Shown here one piece after another: positions 1 to 13,038 of a stretch of DNA of 64,000 bases. The notes beneath the pieces were generated by a model that was not told the DNA's origin, ran no database searches, and saw only the letters and a list, made by a program, of their open reading frames with translations. Made by a program: the position numbers and the translations under genes. Within the stretch, counting starts at the first letter, position 1, and every line of letters starts with the position of its first letter. This DNA comes from Saposhnikovia divaricata (Eukaryota > Streptophyta > Magnoliopsida > Apiales > Apiaceae), in NCBI GenBank assembly GCA_036435485.1, contig CM071598.1:42918501-42982500 (forward strand). Direction: 5' to 3'.

Positions 1-147
1 AAACAAAAACCCCCAATTAATACACTTTCCAAAAAATAATTACAAACACATTCACATAACAAAATCTTATTAAAAACTCAATTAAAAACAATAAAAGGCT
101 TCGAAATTAACAAAATCAAATAACAAAAGACTTGTACAAAACCCTAG

Positions 148-225
148 CGAGAGAGGGAGAGGGAGAGAGAGGGGGGGAGAGAGAGACGGGGAGACACACA
201 CACAACACAAAAAGAGAGAGAGGGA

Positions 226-257
<32 letters not shown>
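148..257. repeat. GA-rich microsatellite
   Basis: An impure run of GA and GGGAGA units interrupted by a short ACAC stretch. Reading frames across it give only low-complexity Ser/Leu or Arg/Glu strings, so no protein is called. The flanks (1-147 and 258-774) are AT-rich and show nothing I recognise. Confidence 0.9.
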
Positions 258-261
<4 letters not shown>

Positions 262-774
262 CAGAATAACCACAGCTGTCGACCAAAAACTTTGATTCAA
301 GATCCCAAAATAACAAAAACTTTGAGAGCCGTCGACTTTCCAAGATTTGGTGACAGGTAGATGTAATATTTGAGTTTACATCTCGTGAGATAGGGTTTGT
401 GTAATTGTGTTGAAGATGGTGAAACCTGATTTTTGATTTGTTTGCCTTATGTGTATGTCGATTGCATTTTGTTGGATAAGGTTTTGGTTTTTGGATTATA
501 AACTGAGAAGGGGGATATGAAATTTTGAATTGGGGGAACAAATTATTGGTGAAGTGGGAAATCGAATTTTGATTTGGGGGAAAATGAAAGTGTAAGAGGG
601 AAATAAAATATGTGTGTTTGGTGATAAAAGGGGGAAGTGAAATTTTAACAAGGGGTAATATGAGTTAGATGAAGGGAGGGAAGTGAAATTTGAGATTTTG
701 GATCATGAAATTTTAAAAAAAAAAATCAGAAATTTGATTCGAAATAAAAATATATTTAATTTTTGAAATTTTAA
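258..774. other. AT-rich stretch, no gene seen
   Basis: Contains G-rich/A-rich simple sequence and a short poly-A run near 715-725. No convincing coding frame, terminal repeat or RNA gene could be seen on either strand. Confidence 0.5.
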
Positions 775-2757
775 TATAATAGATACATATGTGTTGGGAA
801 AAAATAATAAAAAAATATTAAAGGTCGGGTTGTACGAGATTTTAACAAAACGTAGTAAAAGTGCCAGATTCACTGAATGATTTCTTTAACGATCGAACCC
901 TACGGATGTTAATAGATACTTATTCTAGTGTTGTGAAAAAATAATAAAAATTAAAAAGCCTCGGTTGTGCCACATCTGAACAAAAACGTTGTAATAGTAC
1001 AGATTCTGGTAACAGGCGCGTGCCAGATTCACTGAATGATTTTTTTAAATGATTACTTCGACGATCGAACCGTACGAATGTTAATAGACATTCATTTCAA
1101 TGTTGGAAAAAATAATCAAAAAATAAAAAGGTCGGGTTGTACGAGATTTGAACAAAAACATAGTAAAAGTGATGTCTCCTGTAACGGGCACGATCCAGAT
1201 TCACTGAATAATTTTTTTTAAATGATTTCTTCGACGATCGAACCGTACGAATGTTAATATACACTCATTTCAATGTTGGGAAAAAATAATCAAAAAATAA
1301 AAAGGTCGGGTTGTACGAGATTTGAACAAAAACGTAGTAGAAGTGATGCTTCCTGTAACGGGCACGATCCAGATTCACTGAATGATTTTTTTTAAATGAT
1401 TTCTTCGACGATCGAACCATACGAAAGGTAATAAACAATCATTTTAGTGTTTGGAAAAAATAATAGAAAAATAAAAAGGTCGGGTCGTACGAGATTTTAA
1501 CAAAAAAGGTAGTAAAAGTGCTGCTTCCTATAATGAGGCACGATCCAGATTAACTGAATATTTCTTTCGAATGATTTCATCGACGATCGAACCGTACAAA
1601 AGTTAATAAACAATCATTTTAGTGTTGGGAAAAAATAATCTAAAAATAAAAAGGACGGGTTGTACGAGATTTTAATAACAAAGTAGTAAAGGTGCTGCTT
1701 CTCGCAGCGAGGCACGATCCAGATTAACTGAATAATTTTTTTGAATGATTTCTTCGACGATCGAACCGTGCAAAAGTTAATAAACAATCATTTTAGTGTT
1801 GAAAAAAAAATAATCGAAAAATAAAAAGGTCGGGTCGTACGAGATTTTAATAACAAAGTAGTAAAGGTGTTGCTTCTCGTAGCGAGGCACGATCCAAATT
1901 AACTGAATAATTTTTTTGAATGATTTCTTCGACGATCGAACCGTACTAAAGTTAATAAACAATCATTTTAGTGTTTGGAAAAAATAATCAAAAAATAAAA
2001 AGGTCGGGTCGTACGAGATTTTAACAAAAAAGGTAGTAAAAGTGCTGGTTCCTATAACGAGGCACGATCCAGATTAACTGAATATTTTTTTTTGAATGAT
2101 TTCTTCGACGATCGAACCGTACGAAAGTTAATAAAAAATAATTTTAGTATTGGGAAAAAATAATCTAAAAATAAAAAGGTCGGGTTGTACAAGATTTTAG
2201 TAACAAAGTAGTAAAGGTGCTGCTTCTCGTAGCGAGGCACGATCCAAATTAACTGAATAATTTTTTTGAATGATTTCTTCGACGATCGAACCGTACGAAA
2301 GTTAATAAACAATAATTTTAGTGTTGGGAAAAAATAATCTAAAAATAAAAAGGTCGGGTTGTACGAGATTTTAATAACAAAGTAGTAAAGGTGCTGCTTC
2401 TCGTAGCGAGACACGATCCAGATTAACTGAATATTTTTTTGAATGATTTTTTTGACGATCGAACCGTACGAAAGTTAATAAACAATCATTTTAGTTTTGG
2501 GAAAAAATAATCTAAAAATAAAAAGGTCGGGTTGTACGAGATTTTAATAACAAAGTAGTAAAAGTGTTGTTTCTCGTAGCGAGGCACGATCTAGATTAAC
2601 TGAATAATTTTTTTGAATGATTTCTTCGACGATCGAACTGTACGGATGTTAATATACATTCCTTTTAGTGTTGATAAAAAATAATCAAAAAATAAAAAGG
2701 CGGCTTGTACGAGATTTTAACAAAAACGAAAATGTTGTAATAGTATAGATTCCGGTA
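775..2757. repeat. ~174 bp tandem repeat array, about 11 copies
   Basis: The landmark GATCGAAC recurs at 891, 1063, 1236, 1410, 1585, 1759, 1934, 2110, 2284, 2457 and 2631, so the period is 172-176 bp. Each unit contains a TCGACGATCGA core, an AAAAAGGTCGGGT block followed by GTACGAGATTT, and a GGCACGATCCAGAT block. The first two units are the most divergent and the middle units (about 1700-2600) the most alike, as expected for unequal exchange. Minus-strand frames of 61-120 codons arise only because the unit repeats. Its origin (satellite or the hypervariable part of a retroelement) cannot be told from the window. Confidence 0.92.
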
Positions 2758-3340
2758 AATATTGTTCTTGAAGATCAAAGTCCAATTCGAAGATGTTATT
2801 GAATTCGGATTTTGACGCTCCTGTAGTCAAATTGAAGCTCTCAACGAATGCTACGTGTTTTTGCCAACAGATGTGGTGCAGGTGATTTCGATTTTTTTCT
2901 TAAATTCGATTTATTTTCGAAATTATTAGGATTAAAAATAAAACAATTTGCAAATAGTGTTTGTTGTGAAATCTGAAGATGTTATGTTGTAGATCTTGTT
3001 TTTCTGGTCAATTTCATATATTATATGTTGGATTTTGAGTTCCATAACATATAAAAATTGGAGATTGATTATTGTGTTCTTCGTGTTCTTCATGTTCTTG
3101 GAATGAAAGCTTGAAGATGGTGATGAATAGTATTGCTTTAATCCTATTTTGGTAAAAAGGTAAAAATGGAAATGTTTTTAACCTTTTCACCTTTTAACTT
3201 ATTTACTTCTAATTACTAAATTACCTTTTATTTAAAAAGGTAAATTATTTATTTATTTTTCATAATTGTTTTTATTTTGATTATTTATTTTAAATCCAAA
3301 ATTTAGTTATAAAAATGCAGAAAAGTTATTTTCTAAAATT
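2758..3340. other. AT-rich stretch, no gene seen
   Basis: Follows directly on the tandem array. A short open stretch near 2790-2880 encodes about 30 codons only and has no recognisable motif. A small inverted repeat flanks 3352-3373 just beyond the right edge. No RNA gene or TE terminus was recognised. Confidence 0.4.
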
Positions 3341-3783
3341 TTCATTCTAACAATACTTTTTACGAAGTATTGTCTATGCTTCATTTACATAATATTTCTA
3401 AAAAATGTTGTGTGTTGGTTCACTATCACACAACGCTATGGATAACATATTGTATGACTGCTACTTAGACAACAGACCTAAAAACACTTGTCTGAATACA
3501 ATAACGATTTTCCGGGATATTGTGTTGTAGGCATTCACACAACACTTATTTTCTAACGCTTGTCTAATCTTAAAAATACTTATGCATTTACACAACACCC
3601 CTTGTCAAGAAATGCTTGTCTGGTAAGATTAATCACACAACGGTTTTGGCCCATTGTGTGAATGTTGGATTACACAATACTTTCTCGAGTAGGAAAATAA
3701 CAGTTGTCTGATCATTTCGGGCAACACTTTTTTCCATGGGTGTTGTCTGATACGTGTCGTCTATTGCCAGATATCTTGTAGTG
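3341..3783. mobile_element. CACTA transposon terminus with subterminal repeats (left side lost)
   Basis: The segment ends in CTTGTAGTG at 3783, the reverse complement of a canonical CACTACAAG end. The preceding ~400 bp is filled with short direct and inverted repeats built on CACACAAC/GTTGTGTG and TTGTCTGA, the usual layout of CACTA subterminal arrays. The flank at 3784 is minus-strand copia reverse transcriptase, so the element inserted into that copia. No matching CACTACAAG end was found upstream, so the element is truncated or the partner lies outside the window. No coding sequence is seen in it. Confidence 0.7.
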
Positions 3784-3786
3784 AAA

Positions 3787-6250
3787 TTGTTTAAAATAAC
3801 AACAATGATCCATAGCACTTCTTGTGTACCCATTCTTATCTCATAAAGCTATCAGAATTCAAGTACCATTGTCTTGGTGCATACTTCAAACAATACAAAC
3901 TTTTTATTAACTTGCAAACAAGGTTTTCTTTTCCAGCTACCTGAAATCCCTCTGGCCATACCATGTAGATGTCTTCCTCAAGATAAATCACGGTCTCAAC
4001 ATCTAGTTGCTCTAGATTTAACTCCTTTGTAGCCACAATACTTAGCATAATTCTAACAATAGTCATCTTAACAATCGGAGAAAATATATCAGTATAGTCA
4101 ATACCCTTTTTCTGTTATTAACCCTTGACTACTAAACTCGCCTTGTATCTCTTGCGGCTATCATGTTCTTATTTGATCCGGAACACCCACTTATTCTGTA
4201 AAGCCTTCTTTTCTGCTGGTAATTCTGTTAAAGACCATTTCATTCTTCTCAAGAGAAATCATCTCATCTTTCATGGCTGATTTTCACTGAACTGAATCAT
4301 CCACATGAACTACCTCTGAATAACATTGAGGCTCTCTATCCTTAGTCAATAACATATAATATATTAAAGGAGAAAATCTTTGTGGTGGCCTCGCAATTCT
4401 GCTAGATCTTCTTACCTCAGCTTGTGGAGTAACTATAATTGTGTCATCACCATTCCCCGAACTCCCATTATTTTCCGTAAGATCTTCTTCAATAATATCT
4501 TCAAGCACTGCTTTCTCTTTCTTAGGTTGTTCTTTTATAAACTCAGAATCGACTGCAAGATTATTTTTATCTCCTTAAATACATATACTATGTTGTATGT
4601 GTACATGTAGGGTCCGTGTGGATTGGGGGTTGAGAAGGGTTAGATTGGATCGGGTTCAAATTTAAAATTTTGATTTTAAGAAAATTTTAAAAATAAAATG
4701 TTTGATTTTGGATTTAATATGTAATACTATTTTAATTCTTTCGTAAACTACCAAAACCCAACTTAGTATAAGACTTTGTGAAAGATTTACCTCCTCTTTC
4801 TCCCACTCTTCTTTAGGAATCTTGAACCCAAGGGAACTGAAGTTCCTCTATTTTTGAGATACACTGCTATGCTAACCGCATCTGTCCAAAAAATATTTTG
4901 CAACCCTGCATGTAACCTCATACTCTTGGCCCTCTTATTCAAGGTTCTATTCATTCGCTCTGCAATACCATTCTACTGTGGTGTCTCTGGAATTGTTTTG
5001 ATCATTCTAATCCCGTATTCTGCGTAGTATCTTTTAAACTCATCACTACTGTACTCACCACCATTACCTGACATCAAACTCTTAACCTTCAAATGGATCT
5101 AATTTTCAACTTCGGTCTTCCACTTCTTGAAAGTAGTAAACACATCTGATTTATTCTTCAAGAAATAAACACATACCTTTCTAGTGGAATCATCAATGAA
5201 AGTGATATAGTAGCGAGATCTTCCCAACGATGCAACCGCTGTTGGACCAAATACATCTGTATGAACTAGCACTAACTTCTCAGCCTTGGGTGTTCTCCCT
5301 GATTTTGCAAAAGTAACTCGTTTCTGCTTTCCAAGAACACATGGCTCACAGAACCCAACTTTCGCATTCTTCAGCTCTGGAATCTTCCCCTTCGAAGTTA
5401 ACAGCTTCATACCCTTTTCACTCATATGACCAAGTCTTTGGTGCCACAAAGTTGAAAACCCAATCTCATCAACAACTGCATTTGCTTCATAGCTAGATTG
5501 TTCAACTATGTACAACATCGCCTTTTCCTCTCCACGAGCAACAACTAGATCCCCTTTATAACCTTCCACTATCCATCTCCGAAAGTAACTCGATATCCTT
5601 CCTATCATGATAGGCTTTACATCTAACTGACCCACAGATATTAACATCTTATTAAGTGCAGGAATGTATCTTACATCTTTCAACATCCAGCTAGTCCCCA
5701 AAGAGATCTTGAGATTAATATCTCTCATTCCCATAATATCCAAAGTCTCATCAACAAGACGAGCTTTACCAAAATTTCCAAGTCTAAAATTTAACATCAA
5801 ATCCTTGCATGGGGTAGCATGCAATGATGCACCACCATAACCCATGATTCAATCGAACATTCAACACAACAAATCAAAGTGTCATCATTTGTTCAACTAC
5901 ATTAGTTGAATTATCCTCTTTCTCCTTTCCTTTAGGAGCTACGGGAGCCGTACATCGATTTTTGAAGTGACCTTTCTTCTAACAATTCCAACAAACAATC
6001 TCTTTGCGATCTTTGGACTATCCTCTCTTTTGGACTATCCTCTCTTATTTGAATTCGATCTGCTACGCCCCTGATTTTGTCCCCTATCGAACTTTCTGCC
6101 TCTACTCAGTACTCAAAAAGGAACCTGACGACTCTCCTAAGTTTCTTCTATGAATATCTTCTCCAAGAATCGAATCTCGAACTCCATCAAAAGTCATCTT
6201 AGCGCTCCCAGATGAATTGCTAATAGCCGTGACAAATCCTAACCAACTGT
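3787..6250 (-). pseudogene. Decayed Ty1/copia gag-pol (gag tail, integrase, RT N-terminus)
   Basis: Read on the minus strand from 6250 down: a gag tail; a CCHC-type zinc knuckle (CWNC...GHFKNRC, about 5950-5990, with a stop inside); then an open block 5845-5099 with the GAG-pre-integrase module (LWHQRLGHMSEKGM, then CEPCVLGKQKR) and the start of the integrase core (HTDVFGP). Integrase continues, broken, through 4990-4780 (ERMNRTL, WTDAVSIAVYL). A linker block (4508-4284, RRSSRIARPPQRF) leads to the RT start (4280-3836: NKWVF, KASLVVKG, EGFQVAGKENLVCKL, APRQWY). RT stops at the CACTA end at 3783. Many stops and frameshifts; not functional. No LTRs recognised. Confidence 0.85.
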
Positions 6251-7560
6251 CAAGTAACGTGACACAGAACGGAAGCCAACAAAAACCAAGCGCTAATCCT
6301 TAAAGGACTCTTACACGAGAAATACTTGAAAACCTTGAATCCACAAGGAGGTTTCTTGAATCCATAAGAAAGATGAGAAAATTCTCAAGGGTTTATAATT
6401 TTAATAAAAAGATTACTCTAATTAAAAACCCTTACCAAAATAAAACCAAATCCAAATTAAAAACAAATAATAATTAATTAAAAGTAGCATGATCACGTCA
6501 AAATTGATCATGAGCATGCATGGTCTCCCATCTTGAGCAATATAAGTGTCTGTTGTTTTTTTCCCATTTTGGCATGACCAGACAATCCAACATCGTGATC
6601 ATGCCACCATGCATCCTCAATAGCGTAATCGTGTAGTCTTCAACATAATTATATGTTTATCGCGGGGTGCCCTTCTCCTGATTCATGAGCCTCGATTTGC
6701 ATTGAAAAACCTCCTACATCAGTCTCCCACACTTTTGAAGAACTCGACCCCGAGTTCTCATATAAATAAAGAAATACAACTATCTGTTGTTTAAAGACGG
6801 TATCTTTTTAGGCAAACACGTTATTGTAATTTGGTACTTCACTTCCTCCTTTAAAATTTCTTTTAAGCATAGAGGCATCATCAAAACTATGCCAATCCTA
6901 TTTAGAATCGACATCAGAAAACTCATATGTTGTACCAAGAGACAATACATATGGTGACTTCAAGACTCCCTTATCTTCCAACGGATACAAAATGTACTTC
7001 CCATCATTATTTTTGAATCCCAACTTTTTTGACAAATATTCAAATCGAATTGATATGGCATATAAAATATTATCTAATAAACATTCATATCAATCTCATC
7101 AAAAAATACAATATCCTTGCATTTTTCAACTTTCAAATTGATAACATAATTTTTACTTACAATAATATCGGCCCATGGGTTGTTCCACCCAATTTTGAGT
7201 TATGGAAGTGTTTGAATGAAGTTTTGTTGTTGTTTATCGTACATCAATTCATATATAGTTGCCCAAGGATAGATTATGCATGCTTTTAACATGTAGTTCA
7301 ACATCATTTGCACCTTGATTGACATCCTCCATGTTTTATTTGTTATGCTCATGCATATGCTCATCCTTGTTTTCTTGTTTGACCTTATCCATTTCGACGG
7401 AATCAACAAACATGTAACTTTCGTAACTCACCATCTCATACTCAACTTCAACTATTTCCACATCTAATAAATTACCTTGTTTTGGTTTAGAACATTCATC
7501 AAACACATTATGGACATGAATGGGTTCATGATGTCTAACCATACAATGATCTTGTTTAGG
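6251..7560 (-). other. Degenerate retroelement-like sequence
   Basis: No intact gene. Minus-strand frames give broken stretches such as 7542-7336 (68 codons) and a block near 7000-6900 (KYILYPLEDKGVLKSPYV) that look like worn coding sequence, separated by many stops. A purine-rich GTGGGAGA segment near 6735 in minus orientation resembles the polypurine region at a retroelement 3' end. I cannot name the family; a gypsy-type 3' end is the most likely guess. Confidence 0.3.
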
Positions 7561-7950
7561 TTCACAAGAAACATCAGCTAAAGCTCGATATTCTACTTAT
7601 GTAGAAGAATGAGAAAAAATAGCTTGATGTTTAGAATTCCAGGAAATTAAAGAGGAGTCAAGAGTAATACAATACCCAGTCAAAGAACATCGAGTGATTG
7701 GACAATTCCCCCAATTAGAATCTGAATAAGCACTAATAGATAACGAACTCGAAGTAAATAGAAAAATACCTTGACCAAGAGTATGCTTAACATAATGAAC
7801 CACTTTAAAGGCAACAATTAAATGGCATTGCCTAGGCTGAGACAGAAATTGGGCTAAGACATGAACAACATAACAGACGTCTGGTCAAGACCTTCAAGAT
7901 GCAGCAGGATTGGACAAAAATATAGATGAAGTATCAAACAACAATGTGTG
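7561..7950 (-). pseudogene. Ty1/copia RT-RNase H fragment
   Basis: The minus strand encodes a worn copy of the copia RNase H segment. Recognisable pieces in order are FLSQPRQCH, VVHYVKHTLGQGI, the SAYSDSNWGNC motif with its conserved Asp residues, TGYCITLDSSLISW, and VEYRALADV near 7575. A stop interrupts it at about 7597, before VEYRALAD. It differs from the copia at 3787-6250, so it is a second family or a rearranged piece. No LTR is visible, and the function is lost. Confidence 0.75.
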
Positions 7951-8257
7951 ATTTTGTTCAATTGGAACTAAGGAAGGCTTTGCAGATTCAAACCCAACAT
8001 CTTCACTTCTAGATGGATTGAACTCACCCTTATGATTCTTTCCCATTAAATCATCCTGGTAACAAAACTAAAATTAATACAGAGTATAATATTCATTTGA
8101 GATATTATGAATCACACAATTTATGACATTCGATTGAAAGAGATAGAAGAGGATTTTGGGGAGTTTGTCTTCGAGATACAGAGTATTATATACATAGTAT
8201 GCTTCTATACGATGTCCATTAATACATAGTATTTATAGAAATAAAAAGTGAAAAAAA

Positions 8258-9382
8258 TTAAAATCTTATAATTTTTAAAAATTTCTCTACCAGATCTTCA
8301 TCAATTTCTTCGCCCACCGGTGGCATACGAGCAATTTTCCACATAATTGCTCGATCAAGTATTTCTTCAGGCTCTTGCCGCCCTGCTTTTACTTGTTCAA
8401 ACAAATAAGGGAACATTACAAGACATTCAACACAAATAAAAATTACAAAAAAATAAACACGTACTTCTTCTTCTTGTAAACTAATGTATCCTTTCCTCGA
8501 CGATCTGGGAGGATATTTTCGCTTCCTCACTCTCTTACTTTGTTTTTTACTAATTTCCTGCATACAAATAATATCAAATTTTTTAAATGTAATCGTATGA
8601 ATCACACAGGTTTAGCATAACAGTTTACAAGAATACATATACATTTAACACATGTAAAACATACCCCAAAATCATTAGTGGTCCTTGCTGCAACAAATCG
8701 CTTTCAAGCCTCCTTACCAACAAATGCATACTTTTTTGAGGGCTTCATCAGCTTTTTCTACCTTATGTCCAATATATGGCTTTACAAACTCTTTGTTTAA
8801 TTTAGTCTTGAATTGTCTCCACTTTACACCTGCTGACTGTAGAATTGACTTCTTACTTTCTGGAGCCACTTTGAATGTATCCTAAAGGAGAAGCAGGTTA
8901 ATTAACAATTGACTACAAGGTTAAAGACATAATATAGGGGACAAAAAAATAGGATTTAATTTGTTTGTACCTCAATATCATCCCATACTTTGCTTTTAAT
9001 TCAGGGTCCACTTTCGGCCAAGATGGAATATTGATTGGCACCAAAGTCCTAGCAATGATGCCTACATACAACGCCAAGGCATGCCTACTATCTCCGATTG
9101 GAGTTCCATTTTTATCGTACCTAACTCTTAACTTCTTACATTTAGCTTTCTTTATCACCACTTTGTGCATAGCCCAAACACCTCGGACTACTCCAGCCTT
9201 GGCTTTTTTGGATTCCATACTAGTAGCTGTTGTTTCTGGAACAATAGAGTCTGCCTCTTGGGGGGGGGGGGTTCTGTAGCTTGTGTAGGTATCAAAACTT
9301 TCACCTCGAGTTGCTTCTCATATTCAGTGCTGTTATTGCCCTTTTCTGATAGTACTTCAGATTTTTTCTGCTTTTTTGCCAT
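8258..9382 (-). pseudogene. CACTA TnpA / Transposase_24-like gene, broken
   Basis: Four minus-strand coding blocks read downwards: 9382-9188 (Lys/Glu-rich start MAKKQKKSEVL); 9218-8913, with VRGVWAMHKVV, RVRYDKNGTPIGDSRH, LYVGIIARTLVPI and the tryptophan motif SWPKVDPELK typical of the plant Transposase_24 family; about 8885-8690 (VKWRQFKTKLNKEFVKPYI, EAWKRFVAARTTNDF); and 8605-8258, Lys/Arg-rich then Glu-rich. These probably represent exons, since splice-like junctions separate them. In CACTA systems this second protein binds the subterminal repeats and assists excision. A poly-G tract at 9261-9270 falls between overlapping frames and may have shifted the frame. The exact exon structure is uncertain. 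Confidence 0.7.
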
Positions 9383-9698
9383 TTCTCTGGCCTCCCTTCA
9401 ATTCTGCAAATTCCTGAAATGAAACAAGTGGATAATTCAGGGAAAATATAATATGATTGAAAAATCTATATTGAATGAGTAAAACAAGTAAAAAATATGC
9501 AGGACTGTAAATTTGTACCTAATTCAGGGAACAATGATCAAATCTTACAAAAATATAGAAATTTTACAAGACTACACATGAGGGCTTCACATTAAACAAG
9601 CTAATAAGTGCGACACAAAATAATAATAGTTTTCAAATTATAATTACACACCAAATATGGAAAGGAACGAAACAAAATATAGAGATACATAATATTTT

Positions 9699-12514
9699 TC
9701 ACTTTTTAATCCAAACTCCCTCAACATCCTTTCTTTGATTGCCAACACTAGGGTCCTCTTCGTCATCAACAACATTGACTATAAGGATTTCAGAACAGAA
9801 TGAAGGATTTTCCAATGTGGTGTCCCCTAAATCTTCATCGTTGTACACCTTATGATAGTCTCGATTCGTGGAGGTTAATACAACTGACCAGGCAACATCA
9901 ACGGGATTTTTGACATAGAAAACTTGTTTCACTTGGTCAACGGACACATATTTATCATTATTGTGACCTTGTTGACTGAAGTCCACAAGTGTGAAGCCAA
10001 GATCATCCACCTTGATGCCTCTGTCACTATTTGCCCATTTACACAAGAATAATGGGGCTTTGAATGCATGATAATCCTGCTCCCATATTTCTTCAATGAT
10101 GCCATAAAATGTCATATCACTCTCCACAGGATTTAAATCCTTGGCATTAGACACTTGGACCGTCTTAGTAACTATAGCGACACCACTATTTTGAACAGCC
10201 CTTTCATCATCTCTCTCTTTTGTGAAGTATCAGATCCCATCAATGAGAAAACCTTCATAAGTCAAAACAGAAAAAGATGGTTTGCCAGCCAACCATCTTA
10301 TCGTTTCTGAAACAGCTTCGGCATTGCATATCATTTCACTAACTATTTTTTTGAACCAATCAGCCAGTGCACCGTCTTCTTTTTCCCTCGGTAAGTTCTT
10401 TCTAGAAAATCCTTGTGCATCCTTGTAAAATACATATATATAGAAACTAACTACATACTTTCTAAAAGAAGATAAATGGTGAAAAGTATAATTATTTAAC
10501 TTACATAACGTACAGATACATTTCAGGGTTATTTAGAAGAACATGCAGATGAGCCTCGTCTCGCTCTTTTTCTTCCACCGACTTCATTACAGCTGCAGAT
10601 AATGGACCAGAACACCTTGGTCCTTTAGAAGACTTGTAGTTTTGAAACTCTGTCGAACAAAATCTGTGCAAAATTCTATAGATTCTTCTCCTAGATAACT
10701 TTCGGCTATACAACCTTCCGAATGATAACGGTTCCGCACATAACTTTTCAACACTTTATTGAACCATTCAAATGGATACATCCACCTATAAAAAACTAGT
10801 CCACACAAATGCAATTCTCTAAACAAGTGGACTGTGAGATGTATCATTACATCGAAAAATGAGGGAGGGAATATCTTTTCCAACCTGCATAAGGTTAATA
10901 CTATATCTGACTGCAACTTATCCAATTTTGATACATCTACAACTTTGTTGCACAAAGAATTGAAAAAGAAACACAACCTTATAATGCTAACCCTAACATT
11001 TTTGGGAGAATGTAACGAATTGCAATAGGGAGCAATTGTTGAAGGAGTACATGACAATCGTGGGACTTTAGCCCAAACAACTTTAAATCGGACACCGATA
11101 CAAAGTTTTTAATGTTCGATGAATGCCCATAAGGAAGTTTCATTGAAGAGAGTGATGATAACATTTTTCTTTTTTCTGCCATTGAAAGAGTAAAAGATGA
11201 AGGGGGCAAGTAGGTTTTTCTTTTTCTGACATTTTATGGAGCCAAATCTTTTCTGATGCCCATTTCAACCATATCATTATGGGAGGCCTCACTGTCTTTA
11301 GTCTTATATTTTAAATTTAGTAGTGTCCCTATCAAACTATCACTGACATTTTTTTCGACGTGCATAACATCGAGACAGTGACGAACATGATGAAATTGCC
11401 AATATTCTAGCTAAAAAAGTTGACTTTTTCATTCATGCACAGTCCACCTTTTTTAACTTCTTTAGTTCATTTCCAAAAGTAAAATTTATTTCCTCTTGAT
11501 GCATTAAAACCTCTTCTCCAAAAAGGGGTTGTCACACTTGTCCAAACTCTTGTTCACCATTAAAAGCTGCCTTTTTCCTCCTATAAGGATGATGCCTAGG
11601 CAAATATGGAGGATGACCTTGGTAACACATTTTCTTGCTATGAGGTAAATATTTAGCTACGATATTATCACCATACACTGAACAAGCCATATAACCCTTA
11701 TTGACACACCCAGACAAATTCCCATATGCTGGAAAGTCATTTATCGTCCACATTAATATTTCCTTTAAAGTATAAAAAAGATTTAGTATTGGCATCGTAC
11801 ATATTTGGTTCACCTTATTCCCAAAACTTCTTCAAATCATCAATTAACGGTTGTAAAAACACGTCAATGTTATTACGTGGCTCATGTGGTCCAGAGACTA
11901 ATATCGTTTACATCATAAACTTCCTCTTCATGCATAACCAAGGAGGAAGATTATAAGTTAACAATACTACTGGCCAACAGCTATATATACCTATTGTTTA
12001 AGCTATTAGAATGTGGGTTTATACCATCTACGGCTAGAGGTAACCGAATGTTTCTTGGCTCACTACCGAAGATTGGCCACCTGTAATCGATATTCCGCCA
12101 TGAAGGAGAGTCGGCTGGATGGCGCATCTGGCCATCTTGACTTCTTTGGTTAGCATGCCAAGTCATTAGTGTAGCAGTAGAAGCAGATTTAAACATCCGC
12201 TTAAATCTAGGAATGATTGAAAAATACCACATAACTTTGGTCGGAATGTTAACCCTCGGTTTACCATCCTTTTCTAATTTCCAATGAGATTTGTGGCATT
12301 TCGGAAAATCAGAAGCATCAGCATTCACATCGCTATATAGAATGCAATCATTCGGACATGCATGAAATTTTATATATTCTAGGCCTAAATCAGATAGGGT
12401 TTTCTTAGTTACGTATGAATTAATTGGCAAGACATGACCTTTAGGAAGTAAAGAGCCAACAAAAGAGAATAAATCCGTAAAGGCACTATCACAAAAATTA
12501 AAATAAATAAACAT
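9699..12514 (-). pseudogene. CACTA TNP2-type transposase with DUF4218 and DUF4216, broken
   Basis: Read on the minus strand: 12514-11981 holds the TNP2 start (ACPNDCILYSD, PTKVMWYFSIIPRFKRMF, HPADSPSWRNID, LPLAVDGINPHSNS); 11813-11532 has TINDFPAYGNLSG and LPRHHPYRRKKAAFNG; 11209-10979 has GLKSHDCHVLLQQLLPIAIR; 11057-10587 is DUF4218 (FPPSFFDVMIHLTVHL, GLVFYRWMYPFEW); 10154-9699 is DUF4216 (GIIEEIWEQDY, VDDLGFTLVDF, QVKQVFYVKNP). The Asp residues in AVDGIN and TINDFPAYG are those conserved in the family catalytic core. Frameshifts separate the blocks, the segment 11530-11220 is damaged, and a TGA stop lies near 10226-10228. The protein would cut and join the CACTA ends; this copy cannot. Confidence 0.85.
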
Positions 12515-12984
12515 TCAAACAAATATAGCAGCGTCAAAAACAAATAAACACTTACGAATTTGAGTTTTAGAGCACTACCCAAACAAGTTCTTGCTCGATC
12601 CTCTCTAAAAAAATAGACATATTCAAAAATTAGTAACTAAAAATATAAAAAAATTAATAAAATTGTTTGGGTAAATGATTCTTATCCAAACAAATTCTCC
12701 TTTTAAATGTTGCTCCTGCATTAATAAGAAAAAAGAAAAAACGAATTAGAAAATTAAGATTTCGAACCCAAAAATCTCCAATTTAAAACTAAATCAAAGT
12801 AATTCGAGTTTACTTACACATGCAAGTTTAGTCACTTACCGATTCACGCTTTTAAGCAGTAGAAAATTGAATTTGTGAAGTGAATTGAACTTTACTCAAT
12901 TGGCGAAATCGATTTGACCAATTAACTTGAGGCGTAGTTTGAGAAATTAGGGTTACGAGAATGAAAGAGATGGAGGGTGTGGCC

Positions 12985-13038
<54 letters not shown>

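Noticed and set aside
82..541. Minus-strand reading frames of 72 and 141 codons
   Set aside because: They cross the GA microsatellite and consist of Ser/Leu runs; no motif, no neighbouring gene structure.
1777..2414. 61- and 120-codon minus-strand frames
   Set aside because: Produced by the periodicity of the 174 bp repeat; the same peptide simply recurs.
775..2757. CRISPR-like array
   Set aside because: Units are contiguous ~174 bp repeats without unique spacers, in a plant genome; it is ordinary tandem repeat DNA.
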